Positions 25,335 to 34,974 of a stretch of 64,000 nucleotides of DNA are shown here, piece by piece (position 1 is the first letter of the stretch; every line of letters begins with the position of its first letter). This stretch comes from Geothrix oryzae (GTDB lineage Bacteria; Acidobacteriota; Holophagae; Holophagales; Holophagaceae). The stretch lies in assembly GCF_030295385.1 (NCBI RefSeq), contig NZ_AP027079.1, forward strand, positions 868,001-932,000, read 5' to 3'. A program made the position numbers and the translations under genes. Below the pieces are notes generated by a model that saw only the letters and a program-made list of their open reading frames with translations, was not told the DNA's origin and ran no database searches.

Positions 25335-26057
25335 CTGCCTTGCGACCCGCACGAACGCCGTGAAGAGGTCCCGGGCCGCATCGCCCGCGGGGCCCTTCAG
25401 GCCGACGAGGTTCTCGGGGTGCCACTGGACGCCGAAGACCCAGCGGCCGGGATCGACGGCTTCCACGGCCTCGACGAGGGGGCCGGTGTCGGCATGCACC
25501 GTGTCCAGGTGCCAGCCCACGGCCACCAGGGGCGGCGCCACGCGCCGGACGGCCTGGTGGTGGCGGCTGTTCACCAGGAACACATCTTCGCCCAGCAGGG
25601 CCCGCAGGCGCGACCCGGGCGCCAGCTGCACCCGGTGGTGCATGTCGGGATGCTCGGGCGTGCCATGCTGATGCCGCGAGGGCTCGCAGCCGTAGTGGTC
25701 GGGCACATCCTGGATCATGCTGCCGCCCAGGGCCACATTGAGGATCTGCTCGCCGCGGCAGATGCCGAGAATGGGCAGGTTCCGCTCCCAGGCCGCGCGG
25801 ATCAGGGGGATTTCGAAGGTGTCACGGTCTTCATCCACCTCGGCCTTGCGATGCACGGCCTCAGCGGCGTCCCAGTGCCGGGGATGGATGTCGGCCCCCC
25901 CCGTGAGCAGCAGGCCCGAGACATCCGCCAAGTCCGGCAGAGGATCGCCGGGAGCCACCAGGAGGGCGGAGCCGGTCCAGCCCGCGGCCCTGATGGCCGG
26001 AATGTAATGCTTCTCGGCGCCGGACTTGTTTTTGCAGCTCACCAGAATGCTTGACAT
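25323..26057 (-). CDS. Gamma-glutamyl-gamma-aminobutyrate hydrolase-like glutamine amidotransferase
   Basis: A 244-aa class I glutamine amidotransferase of the PuuD/peptidase C26 group. The nucleophile Cys is in ILGICRGEQILNVALGG (about residue 97) and the His-x-Glu pair in VFGVQWHPEN (about 205). PuuD-type enzymes release GABA from gamma-glutamyl-GABA in putrescine breakdown; no other puu genes are nearby, so the substrate is inferred from the family only. Confidence 0.82.
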   Translation of the reverse strand: MSSILVSCKNKSGAEKHYIPAIRAAGWTGSALLVAPGDPLPDLADVSGLLLTGGADIHPRHWDAAEAVHRKAEVDEDRDTFEIPLIRAAWERNLPILGICRGEQILNVALGGSMIQDVPDHYGCEPSRHQHGTPEHPDMHHRVQLAPGSRLRALLGEDVFLVNSRHHQAVRRVAPPLVAVGWHLDTVHADTGPLVEAVEAVDPGRWVFGVQWHPENLVGLKGPAGDAARDLFTAFVRVARQGQG

Positions 26058-26156
26058 GGAAGGGCCCCAGGGGAATCGTGATTACCCTACCACCCCCTCA
26101 GATGGTCTGAGTCGACGGTGAGGCGGAGAGCTCCGCCGATACATGAAGGAGGACAC

Positions 26157-26630
26157 ATGTCCGGATCCTTGAACAAAGTGCTGCTCATCGGCAACCTCGG
26201 GCGCGATCCTGAGCTGAAGGCCACCCCCTCGGGCCAGAGCGTCGCCCGGTTCTCCGTGGCCACCACGGAAACATGGAAGAACCAGGCCGGGGAGAAGCAG
26301 AGCAAGACCGAATGGCACAACATCGTGGTGTGGGGCAAGCAGGCCGAGATCGCCGAGAAGTACCTGCGCAAGGGCAAGCAGGTGATGATCGAGGGCCGCA
26401 TCCAGTACCGCGAATACACCGACCAGGCCGGCGTGAAGAAGACCGCCTGCGACATCCGCTGCGACAACTTCGTCATGCTTGGCCGCATGGAGGATGGCGG
26501 CACCCGCGATTCCGGCGGCTACGGCGGCCGCGCCTCCGGCGGCGGCTCCCAGGACTTCGAGGATCACGGCGCCCCCAGCCCGGCCGGCGGTGGCGGCGGC
26601 AGCTTCCCCGATGACGACATCCCGTTCTAG
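26157..26630 (+). CDS. ssb: Single-stranded DNA-binding protein
   Basis: A 157-aa OB-fold protein: SLNKVLLIGNLGRDPELK, TEWHNIVVWGKQAEIAEKYLRKGKQVMIEGR in order, then a Gly-rich tail ending in the acidic tip DDDIPF that docks replication and repair partners. Length and tip fit bacterial SSB. AAGGAGG lies before ATG 26157. It is monocistronic, followed by a clean hairpin. Confidence 0.95.
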   Translation: MSGSLNKVLLIGNLGRDPELKATPSGQSVARFSVATTETWKNQAGEKQSKTEWHNIVVWGKQAEIAEKYLRKGKQVMIEGRIQYREYTDQAGVKKTACDIRCDNFVMLGRMEDGGTRDSGGYGGRASGGGSQDFEDHGAPSPAGGGGGSFPDDDIPF

Positions 26631-26655
26631 ATCTCGACTGTCGGTCTCTGCAGAA

Positions 26656-26685
26656 GGAAACGGCGCCCGGATGGGCGCCGTTTCC
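26656..26685. terminator. Terminator hairpin between ssb and the M56 peptidase gene
   Basis: Perfect 13-bp stem (GGAAACGGCGCCC 26656-26668 against 26673-26685) with a GGAT loop, ending in TTTCC on the plus strand and likewise on the minus strand. It sits between two convergent stop codons and can serve both. Confidence 0.75.
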
Positions 26686-26695
26686 CTGTCCGGGA

Positions 26696-29371
26696 TCAAG
26701 GCCGGGGTGGCGGTGGCGGTGGCGGCGGTGGTGGTGGTGAGGGCCGGGTCCCAAACTGGTTCGCCCGGTTGACCTCGGGCAGGGCTTCGTTGGGGCGCTG
26801 CCAGGGATACGCCGTCCGCCAGTGGATCACACGGTCCTTGTCCATCAACAGGGTGAAGGATTGACGGCTGGTGAGCGCCGCGTTCCGGGGATCCTTGGAT
26901 AGGGTCTCGAAATCGATCAGCCAACCCTCGATAACCGGGCCGATGGCCTGGATCGCGCGCACCTTTTCGGCCTGCCTGGGCCAGTGGTCCGTGAAGGCAC
27001 GGTTCCAACGGTCCTTCCCCCGAACCTTCAAATTCACGATGGTTGCGGTGGCGCCCCAGGCGGTCTTGTCCACGATCGCTTGGACGAGCGGACGGACCTC
27101 CTCAGGCGTGGGTTGGGAGCCGCTGTCCAGGGTCACCGGCCCTTCCGGCGGCCTGGTCGTAGCGGGGGGAGCGGGCTGGGATTCCGGTGAAGGCGTGGCG
27201 TCGGGGGCCCAGGGTGCGGTGGTCAGCAGGATCTCGATCTTCCCGTTGCCTGGGTACCCGGGTTTCGCGGATACGACGAAGTAGACGGTCGTGGATGCGT
27301 CACTGGCATTGAGGAAAGAGGCCTCCGGGATTCCGAGGCTATGGTGGCTGCCTTCTAACGGGGTACCCCACTTGTTGAGGGCTCGGACCTGTAAGAAGGC
27401 CATGCTCGACTCGCTCCGGAGGGTGGCCCTGGCCAGGGACCGGCCGGGCACCTGCACCGCATAGCCCTTCGTTGACCATCTGGGCGATGCGTCCGTGATG
27501 AGGACTGGGCATGGGGGCGCCTGGAGGGTCTGGACTCTCATTCCCGGCAGGATGGGCAGGCTCTCCACATCGACCGTTGGAATGGCGATAGGCGCGGGGT
27601 GGGCCTTGGTGGGCGCGGGATAGGAGGTCCGGGGCGCGGCTACCCGGGGATCGAGCGCAGCCGCCACATGGACGCGGATCTTCCCATCGCCCGGATATCC
27701 CTTGGTGGTCCGGACGAAGAAGATGACGGAGACGGGCTGGTCGGAATCGTTGGCGAACGACGCCCAGGGCGTCCCCATGGAACCCTTCATGCCTCGCAGC
27801 GGGTTCCCCCACTTGTCGGCCACGCCCACCCGGAAATAGGCTTCTCCGGATTCGCAGGTGATGCGGAGCGAGACGGTGGTGTAGCCGGGGACATTGACGG
27901 CGTAGCCCTTGTTGGGCCAGGTGAGCAGCTCATCCACGACGACCGCCGGATACTGGGGGACCTTGAGGGTCCGGATGGCGAGGCCCGGGACGATGTCGAG
28001 ATCCTTGGCCTGGAAGACCGGGATCGAGGCTGGGGGATGGGCGGGAGCTGTCTCTGGAGCGGAGCCCTGGACCGGCGCGGGTTGGGGACGCGCGGCCGCG
28101 GCGGGCGGGGCGGTCGTTGGGGCTGAGGTGGGTGTTGAGGTGGGTGTTGAGGCCGGGGCAGCGGTGGGCGCAAGGGTGGGTGTCGTCACAGGCCCGGAAA
28201 CAGCGGGGAGGGGTGTGGTTTCCTGGCTTGGAGCCAGGTCGAGCCTGGGGAGGGGGCCGAGGGTGGAACCCTCAACCCGTTCGGGCGGCGAGGCTTGGTC
28301 TTCGAGGGCTGGGACGGTTTCCTCAATCGGGGGCTTGGCCTCGGATTTTTTGGCCTGGGCGGGCAGGGTGCCCATCAGGGCGAGGATGGCCACGAAGGCG
28401 AGGCTCGGGGTGGCAAGGCGGAGCTGGGGCGGGTCGGCCAGCAGCAGGCGGCGCAGGCGTTCCATGAGGTTGCCTCCTCTGGCGCGGAGCGCCAGGGACG
28501 GGGGCCGGTCGCGGAATTCATCGAGGCGGCTCAGGGTTTCGGCATAGAAGACGGCGTCTCCGCAGGCCAAGACGGCGGCATCGTCACAGCAGTGTTCCCG
28601 TTCGGTCCGGATCCGGCGGGAGATCCACCACACGGCGGGGTGGAAGAAGAAGAGCACCTCGATCACGCACTGGAGGCCGTTGACGAGGCCATCCAGGCGC
28701 TTGATGTGGGCGAGTTCGTGGGCCAGCACCGCCTCGGCGGCCAGGGGATCCAGGTTCGCGAAGAAGCCCAGGGGCAGGAGGATCACGGGACGGAGCAGCC
28801 CCATGCACATGGGCGTGATCACGCGGGCCGATTCGAGGAAGCGCACCGCGCGGCGCAGGCCTGCACTGCGGACCAGGCGCTCCAGCCACTCGGGCTCGAT
28901 CACGGGCGTGGCCGCGGCCTTCAGGCGGCGCAGCCAGAGCCACCCCCCCGCGGCCCGCAGGCTGAGGATCAGGACGCCGGTGGCCCAGGCGGCTAGGATC
29001 CAGGGCAGATACGGTTGCAGGCGGGTCCGCCAGGGAAGGGCGGCCCCCGGGGAAGCGGCTTCCTGCGGGGCGATGGGCCCGGTCAGGATGTCCGGTATTC
29101 CAGGGGCGACGGTGGTGGGATTCATGGGCTGACCCGCGGCCTGACCCACGGCCTGGAGGGGCGGGGCCAGCAGTCCGTAGGTGAGGATCGCGCTCCCGAG
29201 ACAAGCCAGCAGGAAGGCGCACCCCACCAGGTAGCGGAGCTGCGGGCGCTGGCGGCGGAAGAGCGCGAAGGCGGCCCAGGCCGCCAGGCCCAGCAGGGCG
29301 CCCTGCCAGAGGAAGTGGAGCAGGGTCCAGGCCAGACGCTGGGCCGCGGGGGATTCGAGCAGGGGGATCAT
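26696..29371 (-). CDS. BlaR1/M56-type membrane metallopeptidase with duplicated C-terminal domain
   Basis: An 891-aa protein. The N-terminal part has four membrane segments and the M56 zinc motif HELAH (about residue 217) with FFHPAVWW and EREHCCDDAAV downstream, as in BlaR1/MecR1. After an Ala/Pro/Thr-rich linker come two similar domains (about residues 451-570 and 597-713) sharing VPGLxIxTLKxP, TKGYAVxVPG, KWGxPL, and KGYPGxGKI. A further globular region and a run of about eleven prolines end the chain. M56 proteins cleave a repressor on signal sensing; the partner repressor gene overlaps upstream. Confidence 0.82.
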   Translation of the reverse strand: MIPLLESPAAQRLAWTLLHFLWQGALLGLAAWAAFALFRRQRPQLRYLVGCAFLLACLGSAILTYGLLAPPLQAVGQAAGQPMNPTTVAPGIPDILTGPIAPQEAASPGAALPWRTRLQPYLPWILAAWATGVLILSLRAAGGWLWLRRLKAAATPVIEPEWLERLVRSAGLRRAVRFLESARVITPMCMGLLRPVILLPLGFFANLDPLAAEAVLAHELAHIKRLDGLVNGLQCVIEVLFFFHPAVWWISRRIRTEREHCCDDAAVLACGDAVFYAETLSRLDEFRDRPPSLALRARGGNLMERLRRLLLADPPQLRLATPSLAFVAILALMGTLPAQAKKSEAKPPIEETVPALEDQASPPERVEGSTLGPLPRLDLAPSQETTPLPAVSGPVTTPTLAPTAAPASTPTSTPTSAPTTAPPAAAARPQPAPVQGSAPETAPAHPPASIPVFQAKDLDIVPGLAIRTLKVPQYPAVVVDELLTWPNKGYAVNVPGYTTVSLRITCESGEAYFRVGVADKWGNPLRGMKGSMGTPWASFANDSDQPVSVIFFVRTTKGYPGDGKIRVHVAAALDPRVAAPRTSYPAPTKAHPAPIAIPTVDVESLPILPGMRVQTLQAPPCPVLITDASPRWSTKGYAVQVPGRSLARATLRSESSMAFLQVRALNKWGTPLEGSHHSLGIPEASFLNASDASTTVYFVVSAKPGYPGNGKIEILLTTAPWAPDATPSPESQPAPPATTRPPEGPVTLDSGSQPTPEEVRPLVQAIVDKTAWGATATIVNLKVRGKDRWNRAFTDHWPRQAEKVRAIQAIGPVIEGWLIDFETLSKDPRNAALTSRQSFTLLMDKDRVIHWRTAYPWQRPNEALPEVNRANQFGTRPSPPPPPPPPPPPRP

Positions 29372-29754
29372 GGCCGCTTCTCCTTGGCCTTGGCCAGCAG
29401 CTGGGCGATCTCCTCGCGCTCGCTGGTGCCCAGCTTGCGGCTCGACAGGGTGGTCGCCAGCAGGTCCAGGGCGCTGCCTCCGAAGGCCCGCTCCAGCAGG
29501 TCGTCCACCAGGTGCTTCAGGGTGTGTTCCCGGGCCTGGGAGGGCCGGTAGATGTGGGAGCGGCCCGATTCATCCCGGAGCAGCAGGCCCTTGTCCACCA
29601 TGGTCTGCATCATCTTCAGCACGGCCGTGTAGGCCAGGTCGCGGTCCGAGGCGAGCACCTCATGGACCTGGCGCACCGTGGCGGGGCCGAGGTCCCAAAG
29701 GGCGCGGAGGATGGAGAGTTCCACATCCGTGGGGCGGTTCAGGGGGTGGCGCAT
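29368..29754 (-). CDS. BlaI/MecI/CopY family repressor
   Basis: A 128-aa winged-helix protein: PTDVELSILRALWDLGPATVRQVHEVL, then DLAYTAVLKMMQTMVDKGLLLRDESGRSHIYRP, and a C-terminal dimerisation tail. It fits the BlaI length (about 125). It normally represses its own operon until its membrane peptidase partner cleaves it. The stop overlaps the start of that partner gene as ATGA. The longer open frame upstream is not supported. Confidence 0.88.
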   Translation of the reverse strand: MRHPLNRPTDVELSILRALWDLGPATVRQVHEVLASDRDLAYTAVLKMMQTMVDKGLLLRDESGRSHIYRPSQAREHTLKHLVDDLLERAFGGSALDLLATTLSSRKLGTSEREEIAQLLAKAKEKRP

Positions 29755-29769
29755 GGGGGTTCCTGGGGT

Positions 29770-29807
29770 TACATCGGAAAGTCTACGAATGAAAGTGTAT
29801 GTGTCAA
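29770..29807 (-). promoter_or_regulatory. Likely promoter/operator of the BlaI-M56 operon
   Basis: On the minus strand TTGACA (29802-29807) is followed after 16 bases by TAGACT (29780-29785). TACA at 29770 and TGTA at 29796-29799 face each other around the -10 region, as TACA/TGTA half sites do in BlaI/MecI operators. Sigma-70 match is good; the operator assignment is tentative. Confidence 0.45.
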
Positions 29808-29980
29808 GGCGGCCCGCTCTTTTTTTTTGACGGGCCGGGGCAGGCCGGGATCCCTGCGGCTTCGGGGTGCCCTCCTCTCGATGGGCCTTCAGCGGAGCGC
29901 CGCATGAGCCGGAGCCCGGCGGAGATCCCTCCTCGGAGAACGCCCGCCCCCGCGCTACAATGACCGGTTCGGGAGTCTCC

Positions 29981-31606
29981 ATGCTTGCAGTGCAGAATGT
30001 CACCATGCGCTACGGCGCGAAGATCCTGTTCGAGGATGTCACCACGACCTTCAACCCGGGGCGGCGCTACGGCTTGACCGGACCCAACGGGGCGGGCAAG
30101 TCCACCTTCATGAAGATCCTCGCGGGCGAACTGGAGCAGCAGACCGGGAATGTGATCCGCCCCCGCAAGATGGGCATCCTGCGCCAGGACCAGTTCGCCT
30201 TCGACCAGTTCCGAGTCATCGATACGGTGATCATGGGCAATGCGGGACTCTGGAAGGCGCTGCAGGAGCGGGACGCCATCTATGAGAAGGCCGAGATGAC
30301 GGACGAGGACGGCATGCGCGTGGCCGAACTCGAGGGGGTGGTGGCTGACGAGGATGGCTACACGGCCGAGGCCGACGCGGCCGTGCTGCTGGATGGCCTG
30401 GGCATCCCCGAGTCCCTGCACGAGCGCAAGATGGGCGAGCTGCAGGGCGGCCAGAAGGTGCGCGTGCTGCTGTCTCAGGCCCTCTTCGGCAACCCCGAGG
30501 CCCTGCTGCTGGACGAGCCCACCAACCACCTGGACCTCGACTCCATCCACTGGCTGGAGGAATTCCTGGACCGCTACAAAGGCACGGTGGTGGTGATCTC
30601 CCACGACCGGCACTTCCTGAACAATGTCTGCACCCACATCGCCGACATCGACTATCAGACGATCATCCAGTACACGGGCGGCTACGACGACATGGTCATG
30701 GCCAAGATCCAGGTGCGCTCGCGCATCGAATCGGACAACGCCCAGCGCGAGAAGAAGATCGCCCAGCTGAACGAGTTCATCCAGCGTTTCGCCGCGGGCA
30801 CCCGCAGCAGCCAGGTGAACAGCCGGCGCAAGGAGGTGGAGCGCCTCCAGCCCAGCGACCTGGCCCGCAGCAACATCCAGCGCCCCTTCATCAAGTTCAA
30901 CCTCGGCAAGCCCGGTGGCCGCTACGCGCTGGAATTCGAGGGCGTGAAGAAGGGCTACGACACCAGCAAGGATGGGACGGGAGGCCGCCACGAAGTGATC
31001 AAGGGCTTCTCGGCCATGGTGCAGCGCGGTGAAAAAGTGGCCGTCATGGGCCGCAACGGCATCGGCAAGACCACGCTGCTGAACGCGCTGCTGGCCAACG
31101 CCCCCCAGGTGACGGAGCTGGGCCTGAAGCTGGACGGCGGCGAGGTGAAGTGGGGCCACGAAGCCAATGTGGGCTACTTCTCCCAGGACTTCGCTGAGAG
31201 CATCCCCAAGGGCTACGAGCTCGTCACCTGGCTGCACCAGTTCGATCCCGAGGCCACCAAGGAGCAGATCCGCGGCGTCATGGGCCAGATGCTCTTCCGG
31301 GGCGAGGAAGGCAACAAGATGACCGATGTCCTCAGCGGCGGCGAGTCCTGCCGGCTGCTCTTCTGCAAGCTCATGCTGCAGAAGCCCAACATCCTGGTGC
31401 TCGACGAACCCACGAACCACCTGGACCTGGAAGCCGTCATCGCCCTGAACGACGCCCTGCAGCGGTACGAGGGCACGATCCTCTTCGTGACCCACGACGA
31501 GGACATCATCGACGAAGTGGCCACCCGCATCTGGCACCTTACCGACGACGGCATCGAGGATTTCCAGGGGACTTACGCGGAGTACGGCGCGCCGACGGGC
31601 CGCTGA
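29981..31606 (+). CDS. ABC-F family ATPase (YbiT-like)
   Basis: A 541-aa soluble protein with two ABC ATPase domains and no membrane part. Walker A sites GPNGAGKST (about residue 35) and GRNGIGKTT (about 360); signature regions MGELQGGQ and VLSGGES; Walker B LLLDEPTNHLDLD and LVLDEPTNHLDLE. The linker between them is the basic, Gln/Arg-rich ABC-F type (RRKEVERLQPSDLARS). ABC-F proteins act on the ribosome. Domain order and length fit YbiT better than EttA or Uup. GGGAG precedes ATG 29981. Confidence 0.88.
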   Translation: MLAVQNVTMRYGAKILFEDVTTTFNPGRRYGLTGPNGAGKSTFMKILAGELEQQTGNVIRPRKMGILRQDQFAFDQFRVIDTVIMGNAGLWKALQERDAIYEKAEMTDEDGMRVAELEGVVADEDGYTAEADAAVLLDGLGIPESLHERKMGELQGGQKVRVLLSQALFGNPEALLLDEPTNHLDLDSIHWLEEFLDRYKGTVVVISHDRHFLNNVCTHIADIDYQTIIQYTGGYDDMVMAKIQVRSRIESDNAQREKKIAQLNEFIQRFAAGTRSSQVNSRRKEVERLQPSDLARSNIQRPFIKFNLGKPGGRYALEFEGVKKGYDTSKDGTGGRHEVIKGFSAMVQRGEKVAVMGRNGIGKTTLLNALLANAPQVTELGLKLDGGEVKWGHEANVGYFSQDFAESIPKGYELVTWLHQFDPEATKEQIRGVMGQMLFRGEEGNKMTDVLSGGESCRLLFCKLMLQKPNILVLDEPTNHLDLEAVIALNDALQRYEGTILFVTHDEDIIDEVATRIWHLTDDGIEDFQGTYAEYGAPTGR

Positions 31607-31642
31607 ACCTCCGTGGCCCAAGGTCAGGCTGAGGTTTGGAAT

Positions 31643-31660
31643 GGGGGCCTCCGGGCCCCC
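31643..31660. terminator. Hairpin after the ABC-F gene
   Basis: GGGGGCC (31643-31649), loop TCCG, GGCCCCC (31654-31660), 37 bases after the stop codon. No immediate T-run, but a T-rich stretch follows at about 31675-31690. A plausible but weak terminator. Confidence 0.4.
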
Positions 31661-31748
31661 TCCGCCCACATCAATTTGTTTGTTTTCACAGTTTTTGGAT
31701 CTCTCCTTGTTCGAGGGGGATGAATATCTATACTGAGTCCTGTTCTGG

Positions 31749-33389
31749 ATGCCCCCGAACCTGGAAAGAGAGCGATCCGTGACGCTTCGGCAGGGGAACA
31801 AGGACGACTCACCCGGAGGAGACGAGACTCCCGGGCAGCCCGGTCGACCCCTCCGGCGCATGGCGCGGGCCCTCCGAGAGCTGGAGGATTTCAAGCGCGC
31901 CCTGGATGAGCACGCGATCGTGGCCGTCACCGATGCCCGTGGCCGGATCACCTATGTGAACGAGAAGTTCTGCTCCATCTCGAAGTACTCCCGGGAGGAG
32001 CTGCTGGGCCAGGACCACCGCATCATCAACTCGGGTCACCACCCCAAAGCCTTCATGACCCAGCTCTGGAAGACGATCCTGGCGGGGAAAGTCTGGAAGG
32101 GGGAGATCCGCAACAAGGCCAAGGACGGCCGTTTCTACTGGGTGGACACCACCATCGTCCCCTTCTTCGACGAGGACGGAAAACCCACGCGGTTCGTGAC
32201 CATCCGGGCGGACATCACCCAGCGCAAGGACGCGGAAGATGTCCTTCGGCAGTCCCAGAAGCTGGAAAGCCTGGGGGTGCTCGCTGGGGGCATCGCCCAC
32301 GATTTCAACAACCTGCTCACCGCCATCCTGGGCAACGCGAACCTGGGCGCCATGCAGCTTCCGCCGGAGAGCCCGGCCCTGCCCTACCTGAACCAGGTCG
32401 AACAGGCCACGCTCCGGGCCGCCGATCTGACGCGGCAGCTGTTGGCCTACGCGGGGAAGGGCCGCCTGCAGATGATCGAAGTGGACCTGAACCGCCTGGT
32501 GGTGGAGATGACCCAGCTCCTCACCGTCTCCATTTCCAAGAAAGCGGTGGTCCGGTACGACCTCGCCCCGGGGCTGCCGTATCTGGCCGCCGATCCCTCG
32601 CAGATCCAGCAGCTGGTGATGAACCTCGTCACCAACGCATCGGAGGCCATCGGCGAGGAGACCAGCGGGCTCATCACGGTGCGGACCGGCATGCAGGCGG
32701 TAGACGAGGCCACCCATGGAGGCCTGCTTCCCGGCCTGCCCCTGGCCGATGGAACCTATGTGACGCTGGAGGTGAGCGATACGGGCTGCGGCATGACGCC
32801 GGAAGTGCGGGAGCGGATCTTCGATCCCTTCTTCACCACCAAGTTCACCGGCCGGGGGCTGGGCCTGTCGGCCATGCTGGGCATTCTCCGGAGCCACCAC
32901 GGCAGCCTCAAGGTCTACAGCGAGCTGGGGCGGGGCACGGTCTTCAAGCTCTTCCTCCCCGCCTTGGCGCTTGGGGAAGGCGTGGGCCTTCCCCGCCCGC
33001 AGGGATCGGGCTGGCGCGGCCATGGCCTCCTGCTGCTGGTGGATGACGAACCCGGCGCCCGGGCCGTGGCACGGGAGCTTGCCGAGTCGCTGGGCTTCCA
33101 GGTGCTGGAGGCGGCGGATGGGCAGGAGGCCGTGTCGATGTTCGAGCTCCGCCATGCGGAGATCACGGTGGTCCTGATGGACCTGACCATGCCCCACATG
33201 GATGGGCGCCAGGCCTTCCAGCACATGCATGCGGTGGACCCGCAGGTGCCCGTGGTGCTCTCGAGCGGCTACAACGAGCAGGATGTCCTCGCGGACTTCC
33301 TCGGCCGGGGGCTGGCCGGGTTTCTTCCGAAGCCCTACCAGAGCAGCCAGTTCCAGACCGTGCTCCGGGAGGCGATGGAAAAAGCCTAG
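31749..33389 (+). CDS. PAS-domain hybrid histidine kinase with receiver
   Basis: A 546-aa soluble sensor kinase. A PAS domain (about residues 50-165: VAVTDARGRITYVNEKFCSIS, and a PAC end VTIRADITQRKDAE), phospho-acceptor His in GGIAHDFNNLL (about 183), HATPase with NLVTNASEAI and DTGCGM, and a C-terminal receiver with phospho-Asp in VVLMDLTMPHMDG (about 476). No membrane segment, so it senses an internal signal. No partner regulator is adjacent. Its stop overlaps the convergent tcdA stop by four bases. Confidence 0.9.
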   Translation: MPPNLERERSVTLRQGNKDDSPGGDETPGQPGRPLRRMARALRELEDFKRALDEHAIVAVTDARGRITYVNEKFCSISKYSREELLGQDHRIINSGHHPKAFMTQLWKTILAGKVWKGEIRNKAKDGRFYWVDTTIVPFFDEDGKPTRFVTIRADITQRKDAEDVLRQSQKLESLGVLAGGIAHDFNNLLTAILGNANLGAMQLPPESPALPYLNQVEQATLRAADLTRQLLAYAGKGRLQMIEVDLNRLVVEMTQLLTVSISKKAVVRYDLAPGLPYLAADPSQIQQLVMNLVTNASEAIGEETSGLITVRTGMQAVDEATHGGLLPGLPLADGTYVTLEVSDTGCGMTPEVRERIFDPFFTTKFTGRGLGLSAMLGILRSHHGSLKVYSELGRGTVFKLFLPALALGEGVGLPRPQGSGWRGHGLLLLVDDEPGARAVARELAESLGFQVLEAADGQEAVSMFELRHAEITVVLMDLTMPHMDGRQAFQHMHAVDPQVPVVLSSGYNEQDVLADFLGRGLAGFLPKPYQSSQFQTVLREAMEKA

Positions 33390-34123
33390 GGACGCGGCTC
33401 GAGCAGGAGCCGCAGCACTTCCTCGGCCACCTTCAGCCCCACGATGCCAGGCATGTACGAGATGGTGCCCACGGGGCGGCGCTGCCGCCCCGGCCCGCGA
33501 TGGGGCTCGATGTCGATGGGGTTGGCGGGGCGCTTGTTGTCCGCGGGCTCCAGGGAATAGACGCAGCGGATGCCCTGCGTGATGCCCACTTTCCGCAACT
33601 CCTTGCGGACCCGCGCGGCCAGGGGGCAGAGCCGGGTCTCGCTGAGATCGCCCACGAGCAGCTGGCTGCTGTCCGTGCGCCCCCCGGCCCCCATGGCCGT
33701 GATGATGGGGATGCCCTGCTCGTGGGCGGTGCGCATGAGCGCCACCTTGCAGGTCATGGAATCGATGGCATCGACCATGACCTCGGGCCGGGGCGTGAGC
33801 AGGTCCGGGAGCGTGTCCGTGTGGATGAAGGTCACCCGGGGCTCCACCGCGCAGTCGGGATTGATGTCGCGCACGCGCGCCGCGGCGACCTCGGCCTTGG
33901 GCTGGCCGAGCGTGGAGCGCAGGGCGAAGAGCTGGCGGTTGAGGTTGCTGGGGCCCACCACATCGTGATCCACCAGCCGCAAGTGGCCCACGCCCGCCCG
34001 GGCCAGGGCCTCCACCGCGAAGGACCCCACGCCGCCCAGACCGAAGACCGTCACGCGCGCTCCGCGCAGCCGCTCGAGCGCTGCCTCGCCAAGCAGCAGC
34101 TCGCTGCGGGAAAACCACCTCAT
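33386..34123 (-). CDS. tcdA: tRNA threonylcarbamoyladenosine dehydratase
   Basis: A 245-aa ThiF/E1-like protein that cyclises t6A37 in tRNA using ATP. N-terminal FSRSELLLGEAALERL and the nucleotide motif VFGLGGVGSFAVEALARAGVG; DHDVVGPSNLNRQ; DAIDSMTCK; AMGAGGRTD; a Cys in RLCPLAARVRKELRK. All fit TcdA (CsdL). ATG 34123 overlaps the TatD stop as ATGA; the longer frame is a shadow of tatD. Confidence 0.88.
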   Translation of the reverse strand: MRWFSRSELLLGEAALERLRGARVTVFGLGGVGSFAVEALARAGVGHLRLVDHDVVGPSNLNRQLFALRSTLGQPKAEVAAARVRDINPDCAVEPRVTFIHTDTLPDLLTPRPEVMVDAIDSMTCKVALMRTAHEQGIPIITAMGAGGRTDSSQLLVGDLSETRLCPLAARVRKELRKVGITQGIRCVYSLEPADNKRPANPIDIEPHRGPGRQRRPVGTISYMPGIVGLKVAEEVLRLLLEPRP

Positions 34124-34833
34124 GCCATCAGCTCCTTGAAACACCGCTGCCCATTCTCCCAGGTCCGGGCGGCGAGGTCTTCGGCGGTCACCCCGCGCAG
34201 GCTGGCGGCCATCTCGATCACGCGGACCAGATCCGCTGTGCCGTCGGTCTCCAGGAGCAGGTGACCGTCGTCCACGGCCCGCAGCGATTCCCGGACCTTC
34301 AGGCGGTCCGGTTTCAAGAGCGCGCCCGAGAAGGACAGGAACACGCCCATGGATTGGAGCGCGTCGGCGCTCTCGGGACTGCCGCCATAGGCGTGGACCA
34401 GGGCCCCGGTCGGTGGCACCCCCTCTTCCCGCAGGAGGTCGAGGAGGGGGCCCCAGGCGCGCACCACATGGATCGCGATGGGGCGCCGGAGGGCATGTGC
34501 CAGGCGCAACTGGATGCGGAAGGCCGAGGCCTGGGCCGTCCAATCCTCATCCTTCCGGGCGAAATCCAATCCACATTCCCCCACGCCCGTGCGGCTGCCG
34601 CGCAGCAGCGATTCCAGCCGGGAAGCCCAGTCCGGCGAGGCCTCAGCCACCTGCCACGGGTGCAGACCCAGCATGGGGAGGACCTGGCCGTCGGAGGCGG
34701 CATGGGCGAGGACGGCCTCCCAGTCGGCTTCGCAGGTGCCACAGACGACCCGGTAGCGCCGGTGGCCCGGCTCCGCCGAAGGCGGTGCTTCGGCCGTCGG
34801 GAGGTGGCTATGGGCGTCGAAGAGGGCGTGCAT
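34120..34833 (-). CDS. TatD family metal-dependent hydrolase
   Basis: A 237-aa TIM-barrel hydrolase. Metal residues expected in TatD are present: DAHSHL at the N-terminus, the Glu in GVGECGLDF, His in IAIHVVRAW, HAYGG, and Asp in LLETDGT. TatD proteins are 3'-5' DNA exonucleases or related deoxyribonucleases. The chain is slightly short (usual about 260). It is the last backbone gene before the interrupted tRNA-Arg. Confidence 0.82.
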   Translation of the reverse strand: MHALFDAHSHLPTAEAPPSAEPGHRRYRVVCGTCEADWEAVLAHAASDGQVLPMLGLHPWQVAEASPDWASRLESLLRGSRTGVGECGLDFARKDEDWTAQASAFRIQLRLAHALRRPIAIHVVRAWGPLLDLLREEGVPPTGALVHAYGGSPESADALQSMGVFLSFSGALLKPDRLKVRESLRAVDDGHLLLETDGTADLVRVIEMAASLRGVTAEDLAARTWENGQRCFKELMA

Positions 34834-34974
34834 GGGGACCAGGCGGGGCCAGATGACCAGGATCCCCCCATTCCCGGGGGAAGCCCAGGATAGACGGGAC
34901 CAGGCCTTTCAGGCGAGGCGGGCGCGCCCAAGGGGGCGGGACCGGCCCCGGATGTGCGAAACTGGAGGCCCAGG

